This document shows positions 28,369-36,705 of a stretch of 64,000 nt of DNA, piece by piece. A program made the position numbers and the translations under genes. This stretch comes from Burkholderiales bacterium (GTDB lineage Bacteria; Pseudomonadota; Gammaproteobacteria; Burkholderiales; Burkholderiaceae_E). Each line of letters begins with the position of its first letter. Within the stretch, counting starts at the first letter, position 1. The stretch is taken from assembly GCA_026399875.1 (NCBI GenBank), contig JAPLQF010000025.1, positions 62,001 through 126,000 of the forward strand. Direction: 5' to 3'. Under the pieces are notes generated by a model, which did not search any database, was not told where the DNA came from, and saw only the letters and a list, made by a program, of their open reading frames with translations.

Positions 28369-28395
28369 GAACCCTCACTGAGAACCCTCACTGAG
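28363..28395 (+). repeat. 13-bp tandem repeat over the ferredoxin stop codon
   Basis: The unit CACTGAGAACCCT occurs at 28363-28375 and 28376-28388, followed by a partial CACTGAG to 28395. The first copy contains the ferredoxin stop codon (TGA 28366-28368), so extra copies repeat the stop context without altering the protein. Confidence 0.9.
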
Positions 28396-28446
28396 TTCTC
28401 GAAACAGCCTGTATCGACAAAGACAAACACCGCGAGAGGAGACCCG

Positions 28447-29529
28447 ATGAAAGCCGCCGTATTCCACGCCCCTAACCAGCCCCTGACGATCGAGAATGTC
28501 GAGATTGAGAATCCCGGTCCGCGCGAAGTGCTGGTCCGCACTGCCGTGGCAGGCCTGTGCCACAGCGACCTGCACTTCATGGAAGGCAAGTACCCCTTTC
28601 CGGTCCCGGCGGTGCTTGGGCACGAGTCGGCAGGCATCGTCGAGAAGGTCGGCCGCGACGTCACCTATCTGAAGCCCGGCGACCATGTCATCAGCTGTCT
28701 GTCGGTGTTCTGCGGCCATTGCGAGTACTGCCTGACCGGCCATATGTCGATCTGCCAGACCCCTGAGGTCAAGATCCCGCCAGGCAAGGCCAAGCGGCTT
28801 CGCTGGAAGGGCGAGCACCTCAACCAGTTCACCAACCTGTCGTCGTTTGCCGAGCAGATGCTGGTGCATGAGCATGCGCTGGTGAAAATCACCCCCGACA
28901 TGCCGATGGATCTCGCAGCACTGATTGGCTGCGGCGTCATCACCGGTTATGGCGCGATCGTGCATACCGCCAAGATTGAGCCTGGCTCCACGGTCGCGAT
29001 CGTGGGTTGTGGCGGCATCGGTCTGGCTGCTGTCAATGGCGCCAAAATTGCCGGCGCCACGCGCATCATCGCGGTCGATAAAGACCCCGGCAAACTCGAA
29101 CTCGCCAAGACCTTCGGCGCCACCGACGGCGTGCTTGCCACCGATGAGGCCGCCAAGGAGATCATCGAGATGACTCAAGGCGGCGTGCACTATTCCTTCG
29201 AGTGCATCGGTCTGAAGCAGACCGCCGAATTGTGTTTTGCGATGCTGCGTCCGGGCGGTACTGCGACCATCATCGGCATGATCCCGTTCGGCACGAAGAT
29301 CGAACTGCACGGCGCCGACTTCCTTCGCGAGCGTCGCATCCAGGGCTCGATGATGGGCTCCAACCGGTTCCGCATCGATATGCCGCGCCTGATCGAGTTC
29401 TATCAGCAGGGCCGCCTGCCGCTTCAGCACCTGGTGTCGGGTCGCCTGAAACTCGAGCAGATCAACGAGGGTTTTGCGGCGATGAAGGCGGGTGGTGTCG
29501 CTCGCAACGTGATCATGTTTGATGCCTGA
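28447..29529 (+). CDS. Zinc-dependent alcohol dehydrogenase (MDR family)
   Basis: 360 residues, preceded by GAGAGGAGAC. Catalytic zinc ligands are Cys38 (GLCHSD), His59 with Glu60 (GHESAG) and a later Cys in LIGCGVITG. Structural zinc ligands are Cys89, Cys92, Cys95 and Cys103. The NAD-binding motif is VGCGGIGLAAV. It resembles class III-type alcohol dehydrogenases (formaldehyde/long-chain alcohols). Following the CYP153-like set, it would suit the next step, alkanol to aldehyde; that role is inferred. Its 3' end overlaps trhO by 17 bp, tail to tail. Confidence 0.93.
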   Translation: MKAAVFHAPNQPLTIENVEIENPGPREVLVRTAVAGLCHSDLHFMEGKYPFPVPAVLGHESAGIVEKVGRDVTYLKPGDHVISCLSVFCGHCEYCLTGHMSICQTPEVKIPPGKAKRLRWKGEHLNQFTNLSSFAEQMLVHEHALVKITPDMPMDLAALIGCGVITGYGAIVHTAKIEPGSTVAIVGCGGIGLAAVNGAKIAGATRIIAVDKDPGKLELAKTFGATDGVLATDEAAKEIIEMTQGGVHYSFECIGLKQTAELCFAMLRPGGTATIIGMIPFGTKIELHGADFLRERRIQGSMMGSNRFRIDMPRLIEFYQQGRLPLQHLVSGRLKLEQINEGFAAMKAGGVARNVIMFDA

Positions 29530-30262
29530 TCGCTGACAGGTCGGAGGCAAGCGCCTCGCGCTCGTCAAAGACGAAGCAGCTGCCCTGGTAGTGGCGGCCA
29601 TCGGTCAACTCAAAGTAGTTGAGGATGCCGCCCTCCAGTTGCAGCACATCCGGCAGACCGACCGACTGCATATACAGCGCCGCTTTTTCGCACCGGATGC
29701 CGCCGGTGCAGTAGGTCACCACGGTCTTGCCCTCGAGGGCCTCGCGATGCTCGGCGAGTGCCTGCGGAAATTCAGTGAACTGATTCAGGCGCCAGTCGAG
29801 CGCACCGGCGAAGCCGCCATGGTCGACCTCGAAACCGTTGCGGGTGTCGAGCAGCACCACCGGCCGATGGGCATCATCATGACCCTGGTCGAGCCAGCGT
29901 GCGAGGGTGGGCGCATCGACTGTCGGAGCACGTGAGTCGACCGGTCGGATCGTCGGATGATCCATGCGGATGATTTCGCGTTTGACCTTCACCTTGAAGC
30001 GCCGAAACGGTATGGTCTGCGACCAGCTTTCCTTGGCCACCATCGGCGCGAATCCCGGCAATTCGCGCATGGTCGCCAGCATGTTCCGGCAGTCTGGCTC
30101 GGGCCCGGCCAGTACCGCATTCAAGCCTTCGCTGCTGACCAGGATGGTGCCGCGGATGCCCAAGGCCTGTCCGCGCTCAAACAGTTGCTCGCGAACGGAT
30201 TGCGGTTCGTCGATCGGCCAGAAGCGGTAGGCGGCAAGATTGAGGACAGTCGTTGCGGACAT
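29513..30262 (-). CDS. trhO: tRNA uridine(34) hydroxylase TrhO (rhodanese family)
   Basis: TrhO (YceA) uses oxygen to make 5-hydroxyuridine at position 34 of some tRNAs. From ATG 30262 it has 249 residues, at the short end of the family. It has an N-terminal acylphosphatase-like part (LGIRGTILVSSEGLNAVLAG, WSQTIPFRRFKVKVKREII) and a rhodanese domain with the active Cys in VTYCTGGIRCEKAA. The Cys-rich C-terminal extension of longer members is missing, but the ending GSCFVFDER is the normal close of short members. Confidence 0.88.
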   Translation of the reverse strand: MSATTVLNLAAYRFWPIDEPQSVREQLFERGQALGIRGTILVSSEGLNAVLAGPEPDCRNMLATMRELPGFAPMVAKESWSQTIPFRRFKVKVKREIIRMDHPTIRPVDSRAPTVDAPTLARWLDQGHDDAHRPVVLLDTRNGFEVDHGGFAGALDWRLNQFTEFPQALAEHREALEGKTVVTYCTGGIRCEKAALYMQSVGLPDVLQLEGGILNYFELTDGRHYQGSCFVFDEREALASDLSAIRHQT

Positions 30263-30461
30263 GGTCTGTCGGCGAGGCGGCAAGTGGCACGCCACAATGG
30301 CGTAAACCGGGATCATGACAAAGAATCATGCCGCTGCCCGTGATCGGGGTGGCGATTGGTAGGATCGCATCCGATCGGCACCCGCGCCGGCAGCACGGCA
30401 GCGGCCTTGCATACGACAACAGTGCTCACCCTCTGATCAGACCCTCACCTGGAGCTATGCC

Positions 30462-31244
30462 ATGCAGTTGAAAGACAAAGTCGCCGTGATCACCGGTGCC
30501 GCGAGCGGTATCGGCAAGGCCATCGCCATCGAGTTTGCCCGCGAGGGCGCCAAAGTGTGCATCGCCGACCTGTCGCTGGAGGCCGGCCAGGTCACCGCCA
30601 AAGAGATCACCGCAGCCGGCGGCACCGCCATGGCGGTCGCGATGAATGTCACCGATGAGGCGCAGGTCGATGCCGGCGTGGCGCAGACCGTGGCGGCTTA
30701 TGGCGGTCTGGATGTGATGGTCTGCAATGCCGGCATTCAAATCATCAGCGCGATCGTCGATTTCAAGTTCGAGGACTGGAAGCGGCTGATGGCCATTCAT
30801 GCCGACGGTGCGTTCCTGTGCACCCGCGCTGCCATGCGCGCCATGATTGCCGGCAAGCGGGGCGGCTCGGTGCTGTTCATGGGCTCGGTGCATTCGCACC
30901 TCGCTTCACCGCTGAAAGCCCCCTATGTGACCGCCAAACACGGCCTGCTGGGCCTGGCCAAGGTGGTCGCCAAGGAGGGCGCGGTCCATGGGATCCGCTC
31001 GAATGTGATCTGCCCGGGCTTCGTGCGCACGCCGCTGGTCGACAAGCAGATCCCCGAGCAGGCCAGGTCTTTCGGCATTACCGAAGCCGAAGTCATCAAG
31101 AATGTGATGCTCAAGGACACGGTCGATGGCGAGTTCACGACGGTCCAGGATGTCGCGCAAACTGCGGTGTTTCTGAGCGCATTCCCGACCAATGCGCTCA
31201 CCGGTCAGTCGGTTACCGTCAGTCACGGCTGGCATATGCAATAA
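30462..31244 (+). CDS. 3-hydroxybutyrate dehydrogenase (SDR family)
   Basis: Interconverts 3-hydroxybutyrate and acetoacetate with NAD, in polyhydroxybutyrate or ketone-body use. 260 residues. [10 protein letters not shown] is the NAD site, NAG at 89-91, and the catalytic Ser142, Tyr155 and Lys159. The stretch [14 protein letters not shown] with [22 protein letters not shown] is specific to 3-hydroxybutyrate dehydrogenases among short-chain dehydrogenases. Preceded by a weak GGAG. Divergent from trhO, 199 bp apart. Confidence 0.92.
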   Translation: MQLKDKVAVITGAASGIGKAIAIEFAREGAKVCIADLSLEAGQVTAKEITAAGGTAMAVAMNVTDEAQVDAGVAQTVAAYGGLDVMVCNAGIQIISAIVDFKFEDWKRLMAIHADGAFLCTRAAMRAMIAGKRGGSVLFMGSVHSHLASPLKAPYVTAKHGLLGLAKVVAKEGAVHGIRSNVICPGFVRTPLVDKQIPEQARSFGITEAEVIKNVMLKDTVDGEFTTVQDVAQTAVFLSAFPTNALTGQSVTVSHGWHMQ

Positions 31245-31251
31245 GACGGGC

Positions 31252-31287
31252 AATCAGGCTGGAAATAAGGCTGGCAATAAGGCAGGA
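31252..31287 (+). repeat. Three 12-bp tandem repeats upstream of rpsO
   Basis: Imperfect units AATCAGGCTGGA (31252-31263), AATAAGGCTGGC (31264-31275) and AATAAGGCAGGA (31276-31287) lie just after the hydroxybutyrate dehydrogenase stop and just before the rpsO promoter. They could be protein-binding sites or neutral slippage products. Confidence 0.8.
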
Positions 31288-31298
31288 CGGCCACCCGA

Positions 31299-31327
31299 TT
31301 GCACAGTCGGTCGTTTCCCTTTAAACT
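31299..31327 (+). promoter_or_regulatory. Likely sigma-70 promoter for rpsO (and pnp)
   Basis: A -35 element TTGCAC (31299-31304) and a -10 element TAAACT (31322-31327) are separated by exactly 17 bp. The rpsO start codon lies 86 bp downstream of the -10. Each hexamer matches the consensus at four or five positions. Confidence 0.65.
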
Positions 31328-31413
31328 TTTCAGGTTGTGCGATTTGCACATCAACTGTCACACCATTGCACGGCGCGCATCCCGGCGCGGCCGCAAGTCA
31401 ATCAGGGGAAATC

Positions 31414-31683
31414 ATGTCCGTTGCTGAAATCGACAAGGCGAAGATCGTCGCCGATTACCAGCGCGCCCAGAACGACACCGGATCCCCGGAAGTTCAGGTC
31501 GCCCTGCTCACCGCTCGCATCAATGAGCTCACGGGTCACTTCAAGACCCATACCAAAGACCACCACTCGCGTCGTGGTCTGCTCAAGATGGTCAGCCGCC
31601 GTCGCAAGCTGCTCGACTATCTCAAGGGCACCAGCCCGGCGAGCTACAAGGCGCTGATCGAGCGCCTGGGTCTGCGCAAGTAA
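31414..31683 (+). CDS. rpsO: 30S ribosomal protein S15
   Basis: S15 binds 16S rRNA early in 30S assembly. 89 residues, the canonical length, with [21 protein letters not shown] and [21 protein letters not shown] fully conserved. ATG 31414 follows AGGGGAA. It is followed by pnp, the usual order. In E. coli S15 represses its own translation through a leader structure; I did not identify such a fold here. Confidence 0.98.
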   Translation: MSVAEIDKAKIVADYQRAQNDTGSPEVQVALLTARINELTGHFKTHTKDHHSRRGLLKMVSRRRKLLDYLKGTSPASYKALIERLGLRK

Positions 31684-31766
31684 TGACGTTTTCCGGGGCA
31701 GTGCCCTTCGACACGAGCCCTCGGGAACGGTCGGAATGGGGTGCTGCCTGCTGGCTTGGCGTCACG

Positions 31767-31794
31767 ATGCCCGTCGTTCATGGCGGGCATTTTT
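31767..31794 (+). terminator. Hairpin with T-run between rpsO and pnp
   Basis: ATGCCCG (31767-31773) pairs with CGGGCAT (31784-31790) around a 10-nt loop and is followed by TTTTG. It can end part of the rpsO transcript while some reads into pnp, as in the E. coli rpsO-pnp pair. Confidence 0.7.
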
Positions 31795-31874
31795 GTTTTC
31801 AGGTTGTCTGACATCGAGGCGAACCGCGCCGCTGAACGATCGCGCGGGTCATTGACCAAATAGAGGAAAAACAA

Positions 31875-33940
31875 GTGTTTGATATCGCAAAGAAGACTAT
31901 TCAGTGGGGTCAGCACACGCTGACCATGGAAACCGGTGAAATCGCCCGTCAGGCCAGTGGCGCCGTGATGGTCAGCATGGACGACACCGTGGTGCTGGCC
32001 ACCGTGGTCGGTGCCAAATCGGTGAAAGCCGGTCAGGACTTCTTCCCCCTGACCGTCGATTATGTCGAGAAGTTCTAGGCATCGGGTCGCATTCCCGGCG
32101 GCTTTTTCAAGCGCGAAGGTCGCCCGACTGAAAAGGAAATCCTCACCTGCCGTCGGAAGTCGATTCCGATATACCGGCCATGATCGCCACCTCGGCCGCG
32201 CTGGCGATTTCGGGTCTGCCTTTCAATGGCCCGATCGGCGCCGCTCGCGTCGGTTACATCGACGGCCAGTACCTGCTCAATCCGACCGCCACGCAACTCA
32301 AGACCAGCAAGCTCGATCTGGTGGTTGCCGGCACCGATTCGGCAGTCATGATGGTCGAGTCCGAAGCCAACCAGCTGCCCGAAGACGTCATGCTGGGTGC
32401 GGTGGTCTATGGCCACGACCAGATGCAGTCGGTCATCAAGGCGATCGACGAACTGGTCGAGATCGCCGGCAAACCCGAGTGGGAATGGCAGGCGCCTGCC
32501 CGCAACGAGCCCCTGATTGCCCGGATCACTGAGCTGGCCGAGACCGCCATGCGCGATGCCTATCGCACCCGCAACAAGCAGGAGCGCACCCAGCTCATCC
32601 GGACCATCGAGAAGTCGGCCCAGGCGACCGTGATCGCCGAGGCGGCAGCAGCCGGCCAGCCGGCACCCGATGCCAACGAGCTCGGCAACATTCTCTTCGA
32701 GTTGCAGTCGCGCATCGTTCGCAGTCAGATCCTGTCGGGCGAAGCCCGTATCGATGGCCGCGATACCCGCACCGTTCGCCCGATCTCGATTCGCACCGGT
32801 GTGCTGCCGCGTGCGCATGGCTCGGCGCTCTTTACCCGAGGCGAGACCCAGGCGCTGGTGGTGGCGACCCTTGGCACCGCGCGCGATGAGCAGATCATCG
32901 ACTCGATCAACGGTGAATACCGCGATCGCTTCATGCTCCAGTACAACATGCCGCCCTTCGCCACCGGTGAGGCCGGCCGCTTCGGTGCGCCCAAGCGTCG
33001 CGAAGTCGGTCATGGCCGTCTTGCCAAGCGCGCGCTGGCCGCCCTGGTGCCGCCGGTCGAGCAGTTTGCCTATTCGATGCGGGTCGTCTCCGAGATTACC
33101 GAGTCCAATGGCTCGTCCTCGATGGCGTCGGTCTGCGGCGGCTGTCTGGCGATGATGGATGCCGGTGTGCCGATCGACAAGCATGTCGCCGGTATCGCCA
33201 TGGGTCTGATCAAGGAAGGCAACCGCTTTGCGGTGCTCACCGACATCCTGGGCGACGAAGATCACCTCGGCGATATGGACTTCAAGGTGGCCGGTACCGA
33301 CAGCGGCATCACTGCGCTGCAGATGGACATCAAGATCCAGGGCATCACCAAGGAGATCATGCAGGTCGCACTCGCACAGGCGCGTGAAGGCCGGCTGCAT
33401 ATCCTCGAGAAGATGCGCACGGCGATGGAAGGTGCTCGCACCGAACTGTCCGATTTCGCGCCGCGCATGTACACCATGAAGATCAACCCCGAGCGTATCC
33501 GCGACGTGATCGGCAAGGGTGGTGCGACCATCCGAGCGATTACCGAAGAGACCGGCACCACCATCGACATCAAGGACGACGGCAATATCACCATCGCCGC
33601 CATCGATGCCGAGGCGGCCAAGCGGGCCCAGAAGCGCATCGAAGGCCTGACTGCCGAGGTCGAGATCGGCAAGGTCTATGAAGGCACGGTGCTCAAGCTG
33701 CTCGAGTTCGGCGCGATCGTCCAGATCCTGCCCGGTCGCGACGGCCTGCTGCATATCTCGCAGATCGCCAATGAGCGAGTCGAGAAGGTTGCCGACTATG
33801 TCAAGGAAGGCCAGGCAGTCCGTGTGAAAGTGCTCGAGGCAGACGAGAAGGGTCGACTGCGCCTGTCAATGAAGGCAGCGGCTGCCGATGCCGCCGCGGC
33901 AGCACCCGCTGCACCGTCAGCACCGACTGCTGCGGCCTGA
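31875..33940 (+). pseudogene. pnp: Polynucleotide phosphorylase gene, interrupted by a nonsense codon and a frameshifting deletion
   Basis: PNPase is the phosphorolytic 3'-5' RNA exonuclease of the degradosome. Here the frame opens normally at GTG 31875 (after GAGGAAA) and reads [20 protein letters not shown] to VDYVEKF, then hits TAG (32076-32078) where the family has Tyr (EKFYAAGR). The same frame continues recognisably as [23 protein letters not shown]. After about 32153 the family stretch from LIDRPIRPLFPEG through VLSVDP is missing and the sequence resumes in another frame at [17 protein letters not shown]. The rest (ATG 32180 to 33940, 586 codons) is intact: second RNase PH domain, KH ([15 protein letters not shown]) and S1 ([14 protein letters not shown]). 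Restoring about 85 bp gives 716 residues, the normal size. It may be a real recent lesion or an assembly error. Confidence 0.88.
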
Positions 33941-34337
33941 TACCTCAGCGTCGTTTTGCAGGATCGATCGGGCTGCTCAGGCAGCCCGATTTTTTTTGCC
34001 CGGCATCTGGCGGGCGACCTGCCTGCAGTAAGGCGGGTCGCGCTGCCGGGCGGCTTATTTCAGCATCGACGCCGGGTTCACGCATTCAAACCGGCTGGAT
34101 CATCGGGCTTGCTCTGGCCCTTGTAGCGCGGCTTTCCGTCGGAGGCAAAGCAATCGGGTGAGCTTGACGATTCGGGTCTCTGGCGCATCGTCGGTGACTG
34201 TTTTCGTTTTCGCGCAATGCATGACTCGCTGGTAAGCAAGCGCGCCGGGTGATTGCTTTCACGCAATACGCAGCCGGTCTGCTGATGTGAATTGCTCGGT
34301 TATCATGGCGGCCTTCACCAACCAGGAGACGACCGAT
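33941..34337 (+). other. 397-bp intergenic stretch after pnp
   Basis: Holds the pnp terminator (33967-33997). Beyond that I see no recognisable gene; a 62-codon minus-strand frame (34078-34266) has no motif or ribosome site. The last 15 bp carry the AGGAG that supports the start of the next gene. Confidence 0.5.
33967..33997 (+). terminator. Rho-independent terminator after pnp
   Basis: A 10-bp perfect stem, ATCGGGCTGC (33967-33976) with GCAGCCCGAT (33981-33990), a TCAG loop and a run of seven T. A strong terminator for the rpsO-pnp transcript. Confidence 0.92.
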
Positions 34338-35288
34338 ATGCGCCTTCACGCCGACAAGCCCTTGCCTCTGGTCAAAAAGATTTTTTCTACTTCCGATTCA
34401 GTCGGCCAGTTCAGCAAAAGAAAAATGCCTTTCTCGAGCCTTGTGAAGTCGATGGGTGTGTGTCTGGCGGTTGGCGCCGCCACCGGAGTCAATGCGCAGA
34501 CAGCCACGCAGTTTTCGCTGACGCCCTACATCTGGCTGCCGACGATCAACGCCAACCTCAACTACCCGGTGTCGAGCCTGCCAAACGGCGGCAGCGGCGG
34601 TCCTGCGGGCCTGGCGCCCGATGGCTCCCTCAATTCAGAGATCGGCCCGAATGACTACCTGAGCAAGCTGAACTTCGCGCTCATGCTCAATGGCGAGGTT
34701 CGCCGTGGTCCGTGGTCGGCGACCTTCGATTACATCGGCATCAAGGCCACCGGCCTGGGCAGCCGGGTCAACAGCTTCAAGCCCTTCGACCGGCCGGATA
34801 TTCCGGTGTCGAATTCGCTCAACACCAGCACGACATCGACGATCAAAACGACGCTCTGGACGCTGACCGCTGGCTATGAGCTGATCGCAAACGATCGCAT
34901 GCGGCTTGATGGGTTTGCAGGCGCGCGTTTCGGCAACCTCGACACCACAATCGACTGGAGTCTGTCGGGGCAAATCACCCTGCCCAACAGCGACCGCGTC
35001 ATTGCGCGCCAGGGGACGGCGAGCAACTCGCGTAGTTTTTCCGATGGCATTGTCGGTGTCAGAGGCCGGTATCGCTTCAGTGAACAATGGTCGATGCCTT
35101 ACTACCTCGACGTCGGCGCAGGCACATCGCAATTGACCTGGCAGGCGATGCTGGGCGCAAGCTATACCTTCGGTTGGGGAGACGTGATCGTCGCGTACCG
35201 TCATCTGTCGATGAGCAATGACAAGAACACCGCGGTAACTGACTTTGAACTCAGTGGCCCGATGATCGGGGCGACCTTCCGCTTCTGA
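34338..35288 (+). CDS. Outer-membrane beta-barrel protein of unknown function
   Basis: 316 residues from ATG 34338, which follows AGGAG by about 10 bp. A hydrophobic signal segment with cleavage after VNA lies around residues 30-54 (SLVKSMGVCLAVGAATGVNA-Q), so a start at ATG 34425 would give a more typical signal peptide. The mature part has alternating beta-strand patterns (FSLTPYIWLPTINANLNYPV, YELIANDRMRLDGFAGARFG) and ends in GATFRF with the terminal Phe of outer-membrane proteins. I do not recognise a specific porin family. Confidence 0.7.
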   Translation: MRLHADKPLPLVKKIFSTSDSVGQFSKRKMPFSSLVKSMGVCLAVGAATGVNAQTATQFSLTPYIWLPTINANLNYPVSSLPNGGSGGPAGLAPDGSLNSEIGPNDYLSKLNFALMLNGEVRRGPWSATFDYIGIKATGLGSRVNSFKPFDRPDIPVSNSLNTSTTSTIKTTLWTLTAGYELIANDRMRLDGFAGARFGNLDTTIDWSLSGQITLPNSDRVIARQGTASNSRSFSDGIVGVRGRYRFSEQWSMPYYLDVGAGTSQLTWQAMLGASYTFGWGDVIVAYRHLSMSNDKNTAVTDFELSGPMIGATFRF

Positions 35289-35301
35289 TGCGCCAGCGCC
35301 T

Positions 35302-35321
35302 GAAGGGCTGTTCAGCCCTTC
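35302..35321. terminator. Hairpin between convergent genes
   Basis: GAAGGGCT (35302-35309) pairs with AGCCCTTC (35314-35321) around a 4-nt loop. It lies between the barrel gene and the convergent MATE gene and covers the last bases before the MATE stop. No T-run, so termination strength is uncertain. Confidence 0.45.
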
Positions 35322-36705
35322 AGCCCTTCTTGACCCGACTCATCATCAGTGGGTTGTCGCGCCATCCGCCCCACCGGAAGTAGCCCCAGGCCAGCAGCGC
35401 GGAACTGATCGTGCCGACCGGAAAGCTCCACCAGATCGCCGCCTCGCCAAGGACTGGTTCGAGCGCCATCGCAAAGGGCACCCGGAATACCCACATGGTG
35501 ATCGCAAAGATCAGCGTGGGCGCAAGCATGGCTGAGTTGGCGCGAACGACTGCCGCCAGACCCGAGGTGATCGAGACCGCAACCCATCCCCAGACCACGA
35601 TGGCATTGATGCCGCGGGCCTTTTCCAGCGTTTCGCCGCCCTGCGGCAAAAAGAGCAGCAGGGGACGGTCGCCGAGCGCGTAGATCAGCAGCGCGGCGAG
35701 GGTGGTCACCGCAACGCCCAGCGCGCAGCCTTTGAGTGCGATGGACTCCACGCGTGGCCATCGCGCTGCCCCGATATTCATCGCGGCCATCGCTGCCATC
35801 GAGGAGGCAACCGCCTGGCTTGGCATCTGCACATAGCTCCAAAGCTGGGCCGCACCGCTGTAGGCCGCCGCGGTCATCGCGCCATGTTCGTTAACCATCG
35901 ACAGCAGCACAAAGTACGAACCCTGGACGATGAAGGACTCGAGTGCCATCGGTGCCGCGCGCTTCATCAGCAGCCACAGCAGCCTGAGGTCGGGCACGAA
36001 GTGGCGAAGGTCGGCGCCGCGAAGCGCAATTGGCACGTCGCGCCGATAGAGCGTCACCACCAGCGCAAGCAGCGCAAGCGAATTGGCCAGCAGCGCGCCA
36101 ATCGCCACGCCCGCGATACCAAGTGCCGGCAGACCGAACGCGCCGGTCAACAGGATCGGTGAGAGTGCCAGTCCCAGTCCGATCCAGAGCAGGGTGAAGC
36201 GAAACGGTGTCTTGGCATCGCCGGTGCCTCGCAGCGTCATCATCATCACGATATAGACGAACATGCTCGGCATCTGCAGGCAGATCAGCCGCAGGTAGGT
36301 AATGGCGGCATCGCGGCCCGACTCGGGAACATGCATGCGATCGAGCAGCACCGGCGCCAGCATCCAGCCTGCCGCAGCCACCAGCATCCCGAAGGCTGCG
36401 ACCGCGGTGATCGAGGTGCCAACCACTCGCCGCACCGCCTGGGCATCCCCCGAACCGATCGATTGCCCGATGGCGACACCTGCTGCAAGCCCGATGCCCA
36501 TCACCGCGCCCATCATCATGTACATGAAGATGTTCGAGTTCACGACCGCGGTCAGGGCATAGTCGCCCAGAACATGGCTGACCCAGATCGCGTTCCAGGT
36601 ACCCGACAGCGAATGCAGGAAATTGGTGAACAGCAGCGGCAGCGCGAAGCGGATCAGCGTCGGCGCTATCGGCCCCTCGAGGAGCTTTGTTTGACGGGAG
36701 GTCAG
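35320..36705 (-). CDS. MATE-family efflux transporter, apparent CTG start
   Basis: Multidrug/toxin extrusion transporter, driven by Na+ or H+. The frame includes LTSRQTKLLEGPIAPTL at its N-terminus, the normal beginning of the family, giving 461 residues with about 12 membrane segments. No ATG, GTG or TTG exists in this frame before codon 55 (GTG at 36543), which lies inside the second membrane segment region. The best start is CTG at 36705, overlapping the upstream stop as CTGA, the same 4-bp overlap used elsewhere here. Third gene of a coupled cassette with the Nudix-MBL fusion and the His-rich protein. Confidence 0.87.
   Translation of the reverse strand: MTSRQTKLLEGPIAPTLIRFALPLLFTNFLHSLSGTWNAIWVSHVLGDYALTAVVNSNIFMYMMMGAVMGIGLAAGVAIGQSIGSGDAQAVRRVVGTSITAVAAFGMLVAAAGWMLAPVLLDRMHVPESGRDAAITYLRLICLQMPSMFVYIVMMMTLRGTGDAKTPFRFTLLWIGLGLALSPILLTGAFGLPALGIAGVAIGALLANSLALLALVVTLYRRDVPIALRGADLRHFVPDLRLLWLLMKRAAPMALESFIVQGSYFVLLSMVNEHGAMTAAAYSGAAQLWSYVQMPSQAVASSMAAMAAMNIGAARWPRVESIALKGCALGVAVTTLAALLIYALGDRPLLLFLPQGGETLEKARGINAIVVWGWVAVSITSGLAAVVRANSAMLAPTLIFAITMWVFRVPFAMALEPVLGEAAIWWSFPVGTISSALLAWGYFRWGGWRDNPLMMSRVKKG

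Noticed and set aside
32075..33754. 559-codon open frame on the minus strand opposite pnp
   Set aside because: The opposite strand keeps conserved PNPase sequence throughout, so this is a shadow.
34078..34266. 62-codon minus-strand frame after pnp
   Set aside because: No ribosome site and no recognisable sequence.
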